A DNA stretch of 64,000 nucleotides. Source: Budorcas taxicolor. Taxonomy: Eukaryota > Chordata > Mammalia > Artiodactyla > Bovidae. A program made the translations under genes and the position numbers. Below the pieces are notes generated by a model that was not told where the DNA came from, did not search any database, and saw nothing but the letters and a program-made list of their open reading frames with translations. Location of the stretch: positions 51,236,001 to 51,300,000 of the forward strand of contig NC_068926.1 of assembly GCF_023091745.1 (NCBI RefSeq). Direction: 5' to 3'. Below are positions 29,215-39,669 of the stretch, one piece after another. Each line of letters starts with the position of its first letter. Positions within the stretch are counted from its first letter, which is position 1.

Positions 29215-30231
29215 GACTAATACCAGACCACCGACCTGCCTCCTGAGAAATCTGTACTCAGGTCAAGAAGCAACAGCTAGAACCGGACATGGAACAACAG
29301 ACTGGTTCCAAATCAGGAAAGGAGTACGTCAAGTCTGTATATTGTCACCCTGCTTATTTAACTTATATGCAGAGTACATCATGTGAAATGTCAGGCTGGA
29401 TAAAGCACAAGCTGGAATCAAGACTGTTGGGAGAAATATCAATAACCTCAGATATGCAGTCGACACCACCCTTATGGCAGAAAGTGAAGAACTAAAGAGC
29501 CTCTTGATGAAAGTGAAAGAGGAGAGTGTAAAGGCTGGCTTGAAACTCAACATTCAGAAAACTAAGATCATATCATCTGGTCCCATCACTTCATGGCACA
29601 TAGATGGGGAAACAATGGAGACAGTGACAGACTTTATTTTCTTGGGCTCCAAAATCACTGCAGTTGGTGACTGCAGCCATGAAATTAAAAGATGCTTGCT
29701 CCTTGGAAGAAAAGCTATGACAAACCTAGACAGCATATTAAAAAGCAGAGATATTACTTTGCCAGCAAAGGTCTGTCTAGTCAAAGCTATGGTTTTTCCA
29801 GTAGTCCGGTATGGATGTGAGAGTTGGACTATAAAGAAAGCTGAGCCCTGAAGAACTGATGCTTTTGAACTGTGGTGTTGGAGAAGACTCCTGAGAGTCC
29901 CTTGGACGGCAAGGAGATCAAACCGGTCAACCCTAAAGGAAATCAGTCCTGAATATTCATTGGAAGGATTGATGCTGAAGCTGAAACTCCAGTACTTTGG
30001 CCACATGATGCCAAGAACTGACTCATTGGAAAAGACCCTGAAGCTGGGAAAGACTGAAGGTGGAAGGAGAAGGGGATGACAGAGGATGAGATGGTTGAAT
30101 GGCATCACCAACTCAATGGACATGAGTTTGAGTAAACTCTGGGAGTTGGTGATGGACAGGAAAGCCTGGCGTTCTGAGGTCTATGGGGTTGTAAAGAGTT
30201 GGACACGACTGAGAGACTGAACTGAACTGAC
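29215..30231 (+). mobile_element. BovB LINE, 1 kb, inactivated RT
   Basis: The longest BovB piece here. It begins in the RT palm region and continues to an (ACTGA)n 3' tail at about 30215-30231. In the frame that holds 29474-29851, the codons at 29453-29464 read YAVD instead of YADD, so a catalytic aspartate is lost. Upstream the frame has stops, and the frame ends at TGA (29849-29851) where other copies continue with histidine. Recognisable segments include MAESEELKSLLMKVKEES and CSHEIKRCLLLGRKAMTNLD. Confidence 0.94.
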
Positions 30232-30600
30232 CCCTCAAAACTCATATGTTGAAGCCGTGATGCCCAGAACATCAGTATTCAGAAATAAGGTCTTTAAAGA
30301 GTCAATTAAGCTAAAACGGGGTCATTAAAGCTCACCCAAAAAGACTGGTGCTGTATAAGAACAGATTAGGATACAAAGAGAGACCAAGAGGCATGCACGC
30401 ACTCAAGCACAGAGAGCAGACTGTGTGGGGACACGGCGAGAAGGCGGCTGTCTGCATGCCTAGGAGAGAGTCCGCAGGAGACACTCGCCCTGCCAACACC
30501 TTGACCTTTGACTCCAGCCTCCAGGACCATGAGGAAATAAATGTCTATTGTGTAAGCCCGCAGAATGTGTCAAGGCAGCTAACTGCCTGAGCTAACTGCC
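30232..30600 (+). repeat. MLT1-like LTR
   Basis: aactcatatgttgaagccgtg, aaataaggtctttaaagagtc, ggggacacggcgagaaggcgg, ccaacaccttgacctttgac, gaggaaataaatgtctattg: forward MaLR LTR, adjoining the BovB tail. Opposite in orientation to 28803-29210, so the two are separate insertions. Confidence 0.8.
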
Positions 30601-30661
30601 TTGTAAGATAGCATATGCTAAAGTATATGTACCTTACACTATGTAAGGTAATGTAGGATAA

Positions 30662-30797
30662 CTTTTTAAAAAATCTATTTGCCCTTGCCAGATCTTAGTT
30701 GTGACATGTGAGATCTAGTTCCCTGACCAGGGATTGAACCCAAACCCTCTGCCTTGGGAGCTCTGAGTCTTAGCCACTGGACCACCAAGGAAGTCCC
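30662..30797 (-). mobile_element. CHR-type SINE
   Basis: gatcttagttgtgacatgtg, agttccctgaccagggattg, cttagccactggaccaccaa, ggaagtcccc. Confidence 0.9.
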
Positions 30798-31402
30798 CCA
30801 GGACAACGTTTTTTTGGGGGGAGAATGGCGGTTATTCAGCCCTCTGCAGGTAGATTCTGTGAGGGTGAGTGCCCCTCCATCACTAGGTTCAGGGGGAGAT
30901 AGACCCTGGAGGGGAGGCAGGCTTGAGTGGGACCCTCGGGGATGCTGGACCCAGGAACCAGTCACTGCTCTCTGGAGACTCCAGGGCAGCACAAGCTGCT
31001 CATATATTCCTTTTCCTGGTTGCTTCCTGGCCCTTGGTGGTGGGGGAGGGGGGGCGCGGGGGGAGGGGGGCGGTGGCATGTGACTCTTTTCAACCAATGA
31101 GTGTGAGTGGAAGTGATGATTCCAAGCTGCACATTCATTTGTCAGCATGAGACCTTCCAGAGCTCTCTTCCCTTCTAACACGCCATTCAACAAGCTGGGT
31201 CCTGGTGTAAGGACAATATGGAGCAGAGTCCACAGGTGACCCACCATGGATGTTTAGTACAAGGGACAGTCAACCTTTGTGTGTCAAGTCATTGACCTTG
31301 CAGGGCTGTTTGTTACTACAGCATAACCTGTCCTGTCCTGACTATTACAAACTCTTGTGCCCAGCCACCTGGGTAAGAAATTGCCCGAGAATCATACTGG
31401 CT
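30798..31402. other. Unique DNA with a G-rich block
   Basis: Contains the G-rich tract listed next; the minus-strand 190-residue frame (30675-31247) runs partly over a CHR SINE and is proline-rich noise from the G tract. No gene is supported. Confidence 0.45.
31036..31076 (+). repeat. G-rich tract, G-quadruplex candidate
   Basis: Forty-one bases with five or more runs of at least three G (tgggggaggggggg, cgcggggggagggggg), interrupted by single A, C or CGC. Sequence alone is compatible with intramolecular G4 formation. Confidence 0.7.
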
Positions 31403-31597
31403 CGGGGTCGTCCCTGGTGGTCCAGTGATTAAAAATCTGCCTTCCAATGCAGGGGATGTGGGTTCCAGCCTTGGCTGGGGAACTAAGATCTCACATGCTT
31501 CCAGGAAACTAAGCCGGCATACTACAACTAGAGGGCCTGAGGACTGCAGTGAAGACCTGACGCAGCAAAACTAATTAATTCATTTTTAAAAGTTAAA
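31403..31597 (+). mobile_element. CHR-type SINE with 15-bp TSD
   Basis: gtccctggtggtccagtgat, ttccagccttggctggggaa, ctaagatctcacatgcttcc, cctgaggactgcagtgaaga. TSD agaatcatactggct (31388-31402) and agaatcataccagct (31598-31612), two mismatches. Confidence 0.92.
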
Positions 31598-31644
31598 AGA
31601 ATCATACCAGCTTGGACGACGAGCAAATCCAGATGAGGTGATAT

Positions 31645-31720
31645 GTGAGACGTGCTTAGGACAGTGAATGGCATGGAGCAAGCCCTCTATCCCTGTTATT
31701 GCTGTTGTGGCTGTGATTGC
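31645..31720 (+). repeat. MIR 3' fragment
   Basis: cgtgcttaggacagtgaatgg and catggagcaagccctctatc match the last part of a MIR. Confidence 0.5.
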
Positions 31721-32019
31721 AATGACCATATGGATGGGAAAACATGGGAACTTTTGCCCCACGTTCTAGAAGGTGTAAGTTTACTCCAACCATTTGAACT
31801 TGAGCAGGCAAAGTGGCTTCTTGAAACCTCTCTAAGATTTAATTTCTTCCTCAGGTTTTGTGGGAGACCTGCAAAGAGCCAGGTGACAAAATCTGATGAA
31901 AGACGGGTACATTGTTCACCTTCAGAGAAAGGGATAAACTCAAAACCACACTGAGGAGTCCTTTTTTTGTGTGTGAAATTTTTAACCATTTTAAAGTGTG
32001 CCATTTATAGTTTCTCTCT
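31721..32019. other. No recognisable feature
   Basis: Unique DNA. Confidence 0.4.
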
Positions 32020-33080
32020 TTTTTAATTATTTTTTTTTTTTGGAGTGTTGTTGCTTTACAATGTCGTGTTAGTTTCTTTGCTTTTGTTCAGTCACTAAGT
32101 CGTGTCCGACTCTTTGGGACCCCATGGACTGTAGCACACCAGGCTTTCCGGTCCTTCACTGACTCCCAGAGTTTGATCAAACTCCTGTCCATTGAGTCGG
32201 TAATGCCATCCAACCAGCTCATCCTCAGTTGTCTTCTCCTCTTGCACTCAATCTTTCCCAGCATCAGGGTCTTTCCCAATGAGTCAGCTCTTCACATCCA
32301 GTGGCCAGAGTATTGGAGCCTCAGCTTCAACATCAGTCCTTCCAATGAATATTCAGGACTGATTTCCTTTAGGATGGACTGGTTTGATCTCACTGCAGTC
32401 CAAGAGACTCTCAAGAGTCTTCTCCAGCACCATAGTTCTAAAGCATCAATTCTTTGGTGCTCAGCCTTCTTCACGGTCCAACTCTCACATCTGTACATGA
32501 CTACTAGAAAAATGATAGCTTTGACTGTATTGATCTTTGTCAGCAAAGTGATGTCTCTGCTTTTTAATATGCTGTCTAGGTTTGTCATAGCTTTTCTTCC
32601 AAGGAGCAAGCGTCTTTTCATTTCATGGCTGCAGTCACCATCAGCAAAGTGAATCAGTCAGACCTATGTATATATATATATCTTCTTTTTTGGATTTCCT
32701 TTCCATTTAGGTCATCACAGAGCACTGAGTAGAGTTCCCTGTGCTACACAGCAGGTTCTCAGTGGTTATCTATTTTATACATAGTAGTGTATATATGTCA
32801 ATCCCAATCTCCCAGTTCACCCCAACCTCCTTCTCCCCTTGGTGTTCATACATTTGTTCTCTGTGTCTATTTCTTCTTTGCAAATAAGATCTTCTATATC
32901 CTTTTTATAGATTCCACATATATGCGTTAATATAAGATATTTGTTTTTCTCTTTCTGACTTACTCCACTCTGTATAACTGTCTTTAGGTCCATCCCTGTC
33001 TCTGCCTTTTTATGGCTAATATTCCATTGTATATGTGTACATTTTCTTTGTCCATTCCTCTGTACAACAAGGTTAGTTCT
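32020..33080 (-). mobile_element. Artiodactyl L1 3' region, split by BovB
   Basis: Left piece 32020-32084: ttggagtgttgttgctttac, aatgtcgtgttagtttc. Right piece 32642-33080: cagcaaagtgaatcagtcag, tttggatttcctttccattt, ccctgtgctacacagcagg, ggctaatattccattgtata. Same L1 type as 26416-26820. Confidence 0.85.
32085..32641 (-). mobile_element. BovB LINE 3' fragment in L1
   Basis: Reverse BovB from tgttcagtcactaagtcgtg to tcatggctgcagtcaccatc; the minus frame 32292-32621 (109 residues) encodes ALELWCWRRLLRVSWTA and related RT C-terminal segments before a stop. Confidence 0.93.
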
Positions 33081-33269
33081 AAACAGGGGAAGGGCCTGAC
33101 CTGGTGCCTAGGTGATAGGTGGCTGGGTGGGGCATAGTGGAGGTGGGGAGACCAGTAAGAATGCTGAGGCAAAGCCCCCATGCCAGGGTAGAAGTGTACT
33201 AGTTCTGAATGACAAACCTCTGCCCCAAACTCTAAGGCATCCAATAGTCATCTCATTATTATTTAATAT

Positions 33270-33366
33270 TATTATTTTTGGCTGTGCCATGTGGCTTGTG
33301 AGATCTTAGTTCCCCAACCAGGGATCAAACCCGTGCCCCCAGCAGTGAAAGCACCAGGGAATTCCC
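33270..33366 (-). mobile_element. CHR-type SINE
   Basis: ggctgtgccatgtggcttgtg, agatcttagttccccaacc, agtgaaagcaccagggaattc. Short form. Confidence 0.88.
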
Positions 33367-33384
33367 ATAGTTGTCCTCTCATAC

Positions 33385-33790
33385 TCACAATTTCTGTGGG
33401 TCAAGAATTCATGCAGGGCATAGCAGAGCCATCTTATTTAGTGGTTGGAGCTGGCTGACTGGGACCTTGCTTGGACCATGGGTCAGGACAGGTACACACA
33501 GCCTCTTTTCATGACTACTTGGGTTTCCTCACAACATGGCAGCCCCAGAAGTTACACCATTTACATGGCATCTCTGGGCTGTGGCATGAATGTACTTGCA
33601 CCACCCTCTGTGATCCGGCCTTGGATACCACACAGCATTCCTTCTACCACTTTCTGTAGGTTACAAGTCACAAACATGCCCAGATTCAAGAGGAAGGTCA
33701 TATAAATCACCCCCTTAGTCGGGAGGAGTGTCAGGGTCCTATGGGAAGAAGAGCACATAGGATGGGGGATATTCCAGTAGCCATTTCTGA
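33385..33790 (+). repeat. Ancient LTR-like repeat
   Basis: caatttctgtgggtcaagaa, ggttggagctggctgactgg, cctcacaacatggcagcccc, acaaacatgcccagattcaag resemble a mammalian MaLR-type LTR; the 3' portion is related to 48090-48280. Confidence 0.5.
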
Positions 33791-34429
33791 AAAATGCAAT
33801 CTGTTCCTAAGGGCCTAAACCTACTCCTGCCATACCCCACCTCCAGGGCTGGCTGGGTCCTTCCCACCATTTCCTTTTGGCTGCTCAGAAACTTCTGTCT
33901 CATCCCTCAGGCTCTGAAGGTTGCTCTCCGTGCAGTTCTCAGCAGAGCCCGCCAGCTCACAGGCTTCTCTTCTCCCGATCTGCCCTGTGAGGAGTCTGAT
34001 CACTTCCAGGAGCAGCCCTGAGGCTCACTGTGCATGGTGCCTGGTGCCTTGGAGAGAGACCGATCTTGGCATTCTGGGGAGAAAAAAATATATATATCTG
34101 CTTTCCTGCAGAGTTTTCCAGCAGGAAACCAAGAGCTTGGCTGCCTTACAGACCCTCCCCTGCCCCCAGCCTGCTGCCCCTGCAGAAATGTCAGGCAGCT
34201 CCCACCTACAGACCCAGCAGGGAATGGCAGCTTCAAAGCTTTCCTGTTGCACAGCAATGGATCCTGGCAGGAGAATGGAACCCCAGGGGCAGGGCCATCA
34301 GCAAGCGTTCCCAAGCCTTGAGTGAGGCCGAGGCTGGCGCTAGGGGCTGCAGCGGGGAGAGAGCACCCTGTAGTTTTAAGACATCGCTGTGCGTGTTGCC
34401 ACAATTAACCCCCCACCCAACCAGCCTCC
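33791..34429. other. Repeat-poor stretch
   Basis: Unique DNA with a short (TA)n at 34089-34099. Frames of 134-186 residues on both strands between 33921 and 34590 conflict and extend into L2, so none is called. Confidence 0.4.
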
Positions 34430-35045
34430 ATTATTCATCCATTCACTCATCCATCCATCCATTTGGTCCTCCTATTCTTCCATGCTATCATCCTGGCAAC
34501 GGGGGTGCAGCAGTAGAGGAGACAGACCATGAACAACCAAAGAGAGTCCAAACTCTGGGCAATGGGAAGAGGAAAGTGCACAGGAGATGATGAGGAAGAG
34601 AATGAGGGAGAAGGAGTGTGGCTACTCTAGAAAGGCCACTGGGAACCGCTATTTTAGGTGATCTTTGACCCACACCAAGATCTGGGCTTCCTCAGTGGCT
34701 TAGCAATAACTAATACACCTGCAATGCAGGAGCCACAGGAGACTTGGGTCCAGTCCCTGGGTAGGGAAGGTGCCCTGGAGGAGGGCATGGCAACTCACTC
34801 CAATACTCTTGCCTGGAGAATCCCATGGACAGAGGAGCCTGGCGGGCTTCAGTCCATAGGGTCACAAACAGTCAGACATGACTGAAGTGAAAGCATGCAT
34901 GCATGTGCCAAATCTGAGGAAGAATGTTCCAGGTGAGAGAACTGCGGGTGCAAAGTCCCTGAGGCAGGACCCAACCAGGCATGTTCAAGGTCCCATAAGG
35001 AAGCCTGCATGGCTGGAGCAGAGGGTCCAGAGCTCTTCCCTCCCC
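34430..35045 (-). repeat. L2 LINE 3' region, split by Bov-tA
   Basis: Starts with the decayed terminus ending in (CCAT)n (34440-34463), then ggcaacgggggtgcagcagt; after the SINE it resumes with aagaatgttccaggtgagag and tgcaaagtccctgaggcagg and catggctggagcagagg. Confidence 0.65.
34684..34907 (+). mobile_element. Bov-tA SINE in L2
   Basis: gggcttcctcagtggcttag, ggtccagtccctgggtaggg, tactcttgcctggagaatcc, gtcagacatgactgaagtga, ending in (GCAT)n. It splits the L2 between its accaagatctg and aaatctgagg flanks. Confidence 0.9.
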
Positions 35046-35404
35046 GACCCCAAAGGTCCCTGCTGCCTCCCAGTTCAGCCACACCTCCCCGCTCTTTGCG
35101 GCCTCCCCAGGGTTTCTTACAGCCTAGGTTTTACTCATATTGCATTAGGATTTGCCACTATTTTTTAAACAAGAAGCAGTGAGTCTGCATTCCTGAGGAT
35201 GGGAACATTTTTCAGAATCACTCTCTTGAGCAGGGAAGTAGGAACAGCAGCTAGTCTAAGAAGCCCTCGAGAGAGAGGCCTGTCAAAGAAAAGCTGGGGG
35301 AGGGAAGGTGGGGGAGACTGAGCGAGACTGGGATGAACAAAGTGGGGGGCCCACAATGCTCACTGCCAGAGTGCTTTGCCACTTTACAGGCATCGACCTG
35401 GGGC
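35046..35404. other. No recognisable feature
   Basis: Unique DNA. Confidence 0.4.
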
Positions 35405-35581
35405 AGGTCCACTGCAGGCCCACCAGGCTTCTCTGTCCAGGGAATTCTCCAGGCAAGAATACTGAAGTGGGTTGCCATTTCCTCCTCCAGGGGGTCTTCC
35501 TGACCCAGGGATGGAACCTGGGTCTCCTGTGTCTCCTGAACTGCAGGTAGATTCTTTACTATCTGAGCCACCAAGGAATCC
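35405..35581 (-). mobile_element. Bov-tA SINE, tail-truncated
   Basis: Reverse: ccaccaggcttctctgtcc, ccaggcaagaatactgaagt, ggtcttcctgacccaggg, tctgagccaccaaggaatcc. The initial cagtcgtgtccgactc part (element 3' end) is missing, again an odd loss at the retroposon 3' side. Confidence 0.85.
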
Positions 35582-35599
35582 CTCAAATCTCTTTGGGCC

Positions 35600-35910
35600 T
35601 ATCTTATCACCTCAGGCTGCTACGAGAAAATACCATCAATGGGACAGGTTGAACAAACATTAATATCTCAGTTCTGGATCTTGGGATCAAGGTGCTGGCA
35701 GATTCTGTGTGTTTCCTCGGTCCCTGGTCTTGTCTGTGTTCTCACATGGTGAAGGGAGCTCTCTGGGGCCTCTTTATTAAGGGCACTAATCCCATACGTG
35801 GGGGCTCCACCTCCATGACCTCATTACCTCCTAAAGGTCCCACCTCCTAATATCATCACATAGGGGTTAGTTTCAACATAAGAACTGGGGAGGAGGGGAA
35901 CCCAAACATG
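35600..35910 (-). repeat. MLT1-like LTR
   Basis: tcaggctgctacgagaaaat, gtgttctcacatggtgaagg, attaagggcactaatcccat, cacctccatgacctcattac: reverse MaLR LTR. Confidence 0.7.
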
Positions 35911-36649
35911 GGAACAGCTTCAGGCGAGGCAGCTGGGGGATGAGTTTAAGATTGTTAAGCAGTTTCTGGACAGTTGAAAGATGAGCTCAGCCTTGCTAAT
36001 GAGGTCAAAGCTACCACCACCTCCTCCCTTAAGGGGTGTGGGAACACACCACACTTGCCTCATGACCACTTGAAGTTTATCTTAACTGCTTGCTCTCCAG
36101 CTCCTCCTGGGGTAATGGGGACCCTGTTAGGTAATCTGCGGTCTCTAGATTCCCTGGTCCCTCCTGGGAGGGGCGGTGCTGCTCCTTCCAGCCACCACTT
36201 CCTGGCAACGACTCAGTTCATTCCACAGGATCCCGAGTGCCAGAACAACAGGGGGAGGCCAACCTTGAACTCAGCAAAGAGGAACGCTTGACTCTTTCCA
36301 GTTGGAAGGCTGTGCAATGGCTGGGGGAATTTATGAGCCTGCTCTAAGTAAATGCTCAGCGCTTTTGTTAAGGGAGAAGGGAAAGTAAAACCCCCAATCA
36401 GCACTGGATCGATGTGCTTTTCCCCAGCCAGCAGCCCAAGGCCTCTGCAGCTTCCGCAGTTCAGGCAGCCAGGGAAAAAAAAAAGCCACAGCCGCAAGAC
36501 TGCGGCTGGGGACAGCCATCTCTCCCCAGACAGTCCTGCACTGCCATTATATTTTGTTCCCATGGTACAAGGACCATCCTGCTTCTCAGGGAACAGCTGA
36601 ATAATCCCCTCCTGTGTATCAGGCACATGTTGACATACTGTCGTGCACT
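35911..36649. other. Repeat-poor stretch
   Basis: Unique DNA with an A-run (36474-36483). No domain is seen in the minus frame 36213-36626. Confidence 0.4.
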
Positions 36650-36810
36650 AACTTCATGCCATCTACCTTCCGAAGGACACAGCTCTACTGACTCCAGTTG
36701 ACAAACTGGGGGCCCAGAGAGGTGGAGCAGTTTCCCTATGATCCCGTAGCTGACCAGTTGGAGCTGGGATACAAGCCCAGGTTAGGGATGAACTCCAAGT
36801 CATTTGACTC
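36650..36810 (-). repeat. MIR SINE
   Basis: cagttgacaaactgggggcc, cagagaggtggagcagtttc, ctgggatacaagcccagg: reverse MIR. Confidence 0.65.
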
Positions 36811-36844
36811 AAACCCTGAATCCATAGAAGAATGTGTGTGTTGA

Positions 36845-37130
36845 ATCCGCTAGGAATACACTTGGCTATAAGTAACAGCAACCTGGGCAAAGAGTGACTT
36901 AAATCTTGAAGTCATTCATTGTTTATCTAAGAAGACATCAGGAAACAGGCAATGCCCAGGTAGCTTCAACAGTTCCTCAATATCATAACGTAGAGTTGAC
37001 ATCTCTGAAATTGTCTTAGTTGTCTCCTCATGGTGACAAGGTGACTGCCACAGCTCCAGACATCACCTGCTCACACAATGATATCCAAAAGCAGGAAGGA
37101 AAGTGGGCTTAAAGGCTAAAGGTAGACTGG
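36845..37130 (+). repeat. Unnamed ancient repeat
   Basis: acttggctataagtaacagc, atcaggaaacaggcaatgcc, cctcatggtgacaaggtgac and ccagacatcacctgctcac; probably the 5' part of the family seen at 9010-9300. Confidence 0.4.
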
Positions 37131-37194
37131 ATGACTTGAAATCAAAAGCAGTTCACCCATGGACAAGACATAAAGGATGCTGCATTAAAAAAAA

Positions 37195-37935
37195 TAAATT
37201 TATGGTAAAATATATATAACATAAAATTCATGATTTTAACATTTTAAGAGTACTGTTCAGTGACATTGTGTACATTCACACTGCAGTGCAACCATCACCA
37301 TTGTCCATCTCCATTACCTTTTCATCTTCCCAAAGTGAAACTCTATTCCCATTAAACACTAACTCCCCATTCCCCATTCTAGCCCCTGGCAACCACCATT
37401 CTCCTTATGGCTCTATAAATTTAATTACTCTAGGCGCCTCATGTAAATGGAATTATACAGTATCTGCCCTTCTGTGACTGGCTGATTTCATTTAGCATAA
37501 TGTCCTCAAGATTCATCCATATTGTAGCTAGTGCCAGAATCTCCATCTTTTTCTTTTCTTTTTCTGTACAACTGGGGAGAAAAAACACATTAGGGCATTT
37601 TATTTGCTTGGATTCCATGCCATCAGAAGTTATGCCAGTGGTCATGCCAGGTGGGTATGTTATAAAAAAAACACTGATTTGATTATTTCTGTGCCTTACC
37701 ATCTCTGTGAGCTAGTCATGCTAAGCTCCTGTTTGCAAGGACAGCACCAACAACCTCCAGGGTCATTCTTAGCCTATCTGGCATATGGTATCCAGAATGG
37801 GAGAGGGATTTTTTTTTTTAAGGTTGAATAGTATCCCTGTATGTATATACCACGTTTTGTGTACCCGTTCATTTGTTGACAGCCTCTTGGGTTGCTTTCA
37901 TCATTTGACTAATAGGAGTAATGCATGGGCTCTTT
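37195..37935 (-). repeat. L1 3' region, split by an unidentified insert
   Basis: Left piece (37195-37555): gtaaaatatatataacataa, ccattaaacactaactcccc, ggcaaccaccattctcctta, ttagcataatgtcctcaag. Right piece (37808-37935): aaggttgaatagtatccctg, tatataccacgttttgtgta. Reverse orientation. Confidence 0.8.
37556..37807. other. Unidentified 250-bp insert in L1
   Basis: Sequence from acaactggggagaaaaaac to gaatgggagaggga does not follow L1 and matches no repeat I know. Its right edge meets a run of about ten T (37810-37819), which could be the complement of a poly-A tail or part of the L1. Confidence 0.4.
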
Positions 37936-37984
37936 TGTTACTTTCAGCATCTTCAAAAGCATCTTCAGTGATAGAAAGACAGCT

Positions 37985-38843
37985 AACAAGTGCTGTTGAG
38001 GATGAGGAGAAAACAAAACCTATTGCTGGTGAGGATGCAAAATGGTACAACCACTTTCGAAAACAGTTTGGCAATTCTTAAAAAGTTTATCATATATCTA
38101 TTATATGATCTGGTCATTTCATTCCTAAGTAGATACTAAGAGAAATGAAAACAGACATCCACGCAGAACCTTGTATATGAGTGTTCATAGCAGCATTGTT
38201 TACAACACCCAAAAGAAGGAGACAACCCCAAGGTCCACCAACGAATGAATGGCCAAACAAATTGTGGTCTGTCAGTAGATTAGAGTATTTTTCAGCTGTA
38301 AAAAAGAATGGCATTCTGATACCTGGCACAATGTGAATGAACCTTGAAAACATGCTAAGTGAGAGAAGTCAAAAACAAAAAGTTATGCATCATAGGATGC
38401 CACTTATGTGAAAGGTCCAGAATCAGCAAATCCATAAAGATAGGAACCAGATTGCTAGTTGCTATAGCCTGGGGGCAGGGAATGGGAATGGCTACTAAAG
38501 GTTGGGGCTTTCCCTTCGGGCTGATGAAAAATGTTCTGGACTTAGATAACGGTGATGTTTGCAAGGGAGCTTCCCAGGTGGCTCAGTGGTAACGAATCTG
38601 CCTGCCAATGCAGGAGACGGAGGAGACTCAGTTTCAATCCCTGGGTCAGGAAGATCCCCTGGAGTGGAAAAAGGCAAGTCAGTCCAGTTTTCTTGCCTGG
38701 AAAATCCCATGGATAGGGGAGCCTGGCAGGCTACAGTCTGTGGGGTCTCAAAAGAGTCTGACACAACTGAGTGATTAAGCGCACGTGATGGTTGCACAAC
38801 CATGTGAATATACTACAATCACTGAATCATAGTCCTAAAAAAA
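37985..38843 (+). repeat. L1 3' region, split by Bov-tA
   Basis: gctgttgaggatgaggagaa, gatgcaaaatggtacaacca, gttcatagcagcattgttta, gtgaatgaaccttgaaaaca, then gcacaaccatgtgaatatac after the SINE. It points away from the reverse L1 at 37195-37935, giving a head-to-head pair. Confidence 0.82.
38564..38784 (+). mobile_element. Bov-tA SINE with TSD
   Basis: gggagcttcccaggtggctc, gtttcaatccctgggtcagg, tttcttgcctggaaaatccc, tctgacacaactgagtgatt. TSD gtgatgtttgca (38552-38563) and gtgatggttgca (38785-38796), one mismatch. Confidence 0.93.
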
Positions 38844-38883
38844 GATGAGTGCCAGTCCCAGCCCCAGCCTTGGCCCCAGCATT

Positions 38884-38912
38884 AAAAAAAGAAAAAGAAA
38901 GAAAGAGAGAAA
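38884..38912. repeat. (GAAA)n purine tract
   Basis: aaaaaaagaaaaagaaagaa followed by agagagaaaa, a simple purine repeat. Confidence 0.85.
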
Positions 38913-38929
38913 ATGAGTGACTGTTCTGG

Positions 38930-38987
38930 AAACTATCATTATTCCCGTTTTATAGATGAGAATATTAAGGCTCAGAGACTCAGTGAC
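38930..38987 (-). repeat. MIR fragment
   Basis: ctatcattattcccgtttta, tagatgagaatattaaggc, tcagagactcag: reverse MIR core, cut by the Bov-A at 38988. Confidence 0.6.
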
Positions 38988-39106
38988 CCTGGAGAAGGAA
39001 ACAGCAACCCACTCCAGCATTCTTGCCTGGGAAATCCCAAGGAAAGAGGGGTGCCTGACAGGCCAGTCCTGAGGTCGCACGAGTCGGACACGGCTGAGCG
39101 ACTAAA
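38988..39106 (+). mobile_element. Bov-A monomer
   Basis: ctggagaaggaaacagcaac, ccactccagcattcttgcc, gagtcggacacggctgagcg. The tRNA-like half is absent. Confidence 0.85.
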
Positions 39107-39669
39107 TTATGAGCACTGCCTTGTTTATTCAAGCAATGTGAAAACTCCAGCACTTCACTAGGCACAAAGCAGATGCGGCATCTCTCCTGCCTTCTCCACT
39201 TTGGGAAAGAATAGAAAACAGCCCAGTTCTTCAGAGGGCAGACACGAGGGCTGGGGGAGGCTGTGGCTGTTCAGAGAGGCCCGGCCACCTCCCAGCAGCT
39301 GTCCTCGGGCAGGGGACAGAGGCCACGGCACCATGTTCCTGCTGCCAGCACGTGGGTGTTTCCTGACACCCCCTTTTGTGCAAATACATCCCCAGTGACG
39401 TTCCCGTTGCCATGGCAAGAGGCGCCCTCTTCTATCTAGAGTGACAGTCACCACCAGGCTGGGACCAGAGCCAGCACAGCCCAAGGGCAGATTAATTCTG
39501 CCATCACAAGTCAGACTCTGCAGGCTCCGCACCTCCCGGGGAAGGCCAGCTGCCTGGCGCCTTCCCTGCTGGCTGGCTGTTTCTCCCGAGGGGGCGAAAG
39601 GGGGGCAGGCAGGGCCTCCTACAGACTTTCACCCTGTTTTCTGAGGAACTCTGGGTGAGGAGAGAGTAG
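39107..39669. other. GC-rich unique stretch
   Basis: No repeats recognised. It includes a CpG-containing part and the X-box-like palindrome listed separately. Short frames only. Confidence 0.4.
39394..39419. promoter_or_regulatory. Candidate CRE half-site plus RFX X-box
   Basis: A TGACGTT string (39397-39403) lies three bases before GTTGCCATGGCAAG (39406-39419), which matches the palindromic RFX X-box GTTGCCATGGCAAC at 13 of 14 positions; ttgccatggcaa (39407-39418) is a perfect 12-base palindrome. CRE and X-box pairs are typical of RFX/CREB-regulated promoters and enhancers. Function is inferred. Confidence 0.4.

Noticed and set aside
28803..30600. Full endogenous retrovirus with paired LTRs around BovB
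   Set aside because: The two MLT1-like LTRs are in opposite orientation and the DNA between them is BovB, not gag-pol.
30675..31247. 190-residue minus-strand frame
   Set aside because: It starts in unique DNA, runs through the complement of a G-rich tract (proline-rich output) and ends in a CHR SINE; no domain.
34030..34590. 186-residue plus-strand frame, with others on both strands
   Set aside because: Overlapping frames contradict each other and extend into an L2 remnant; no recognisable motif or codon pattern.
37195..38843. Single twin-primed L1 with inverted 5' part
   Set aside because: Both arms carry 3'-region sequence, including a separate 3' end each, so they are two L1 copies in opposite orientation.
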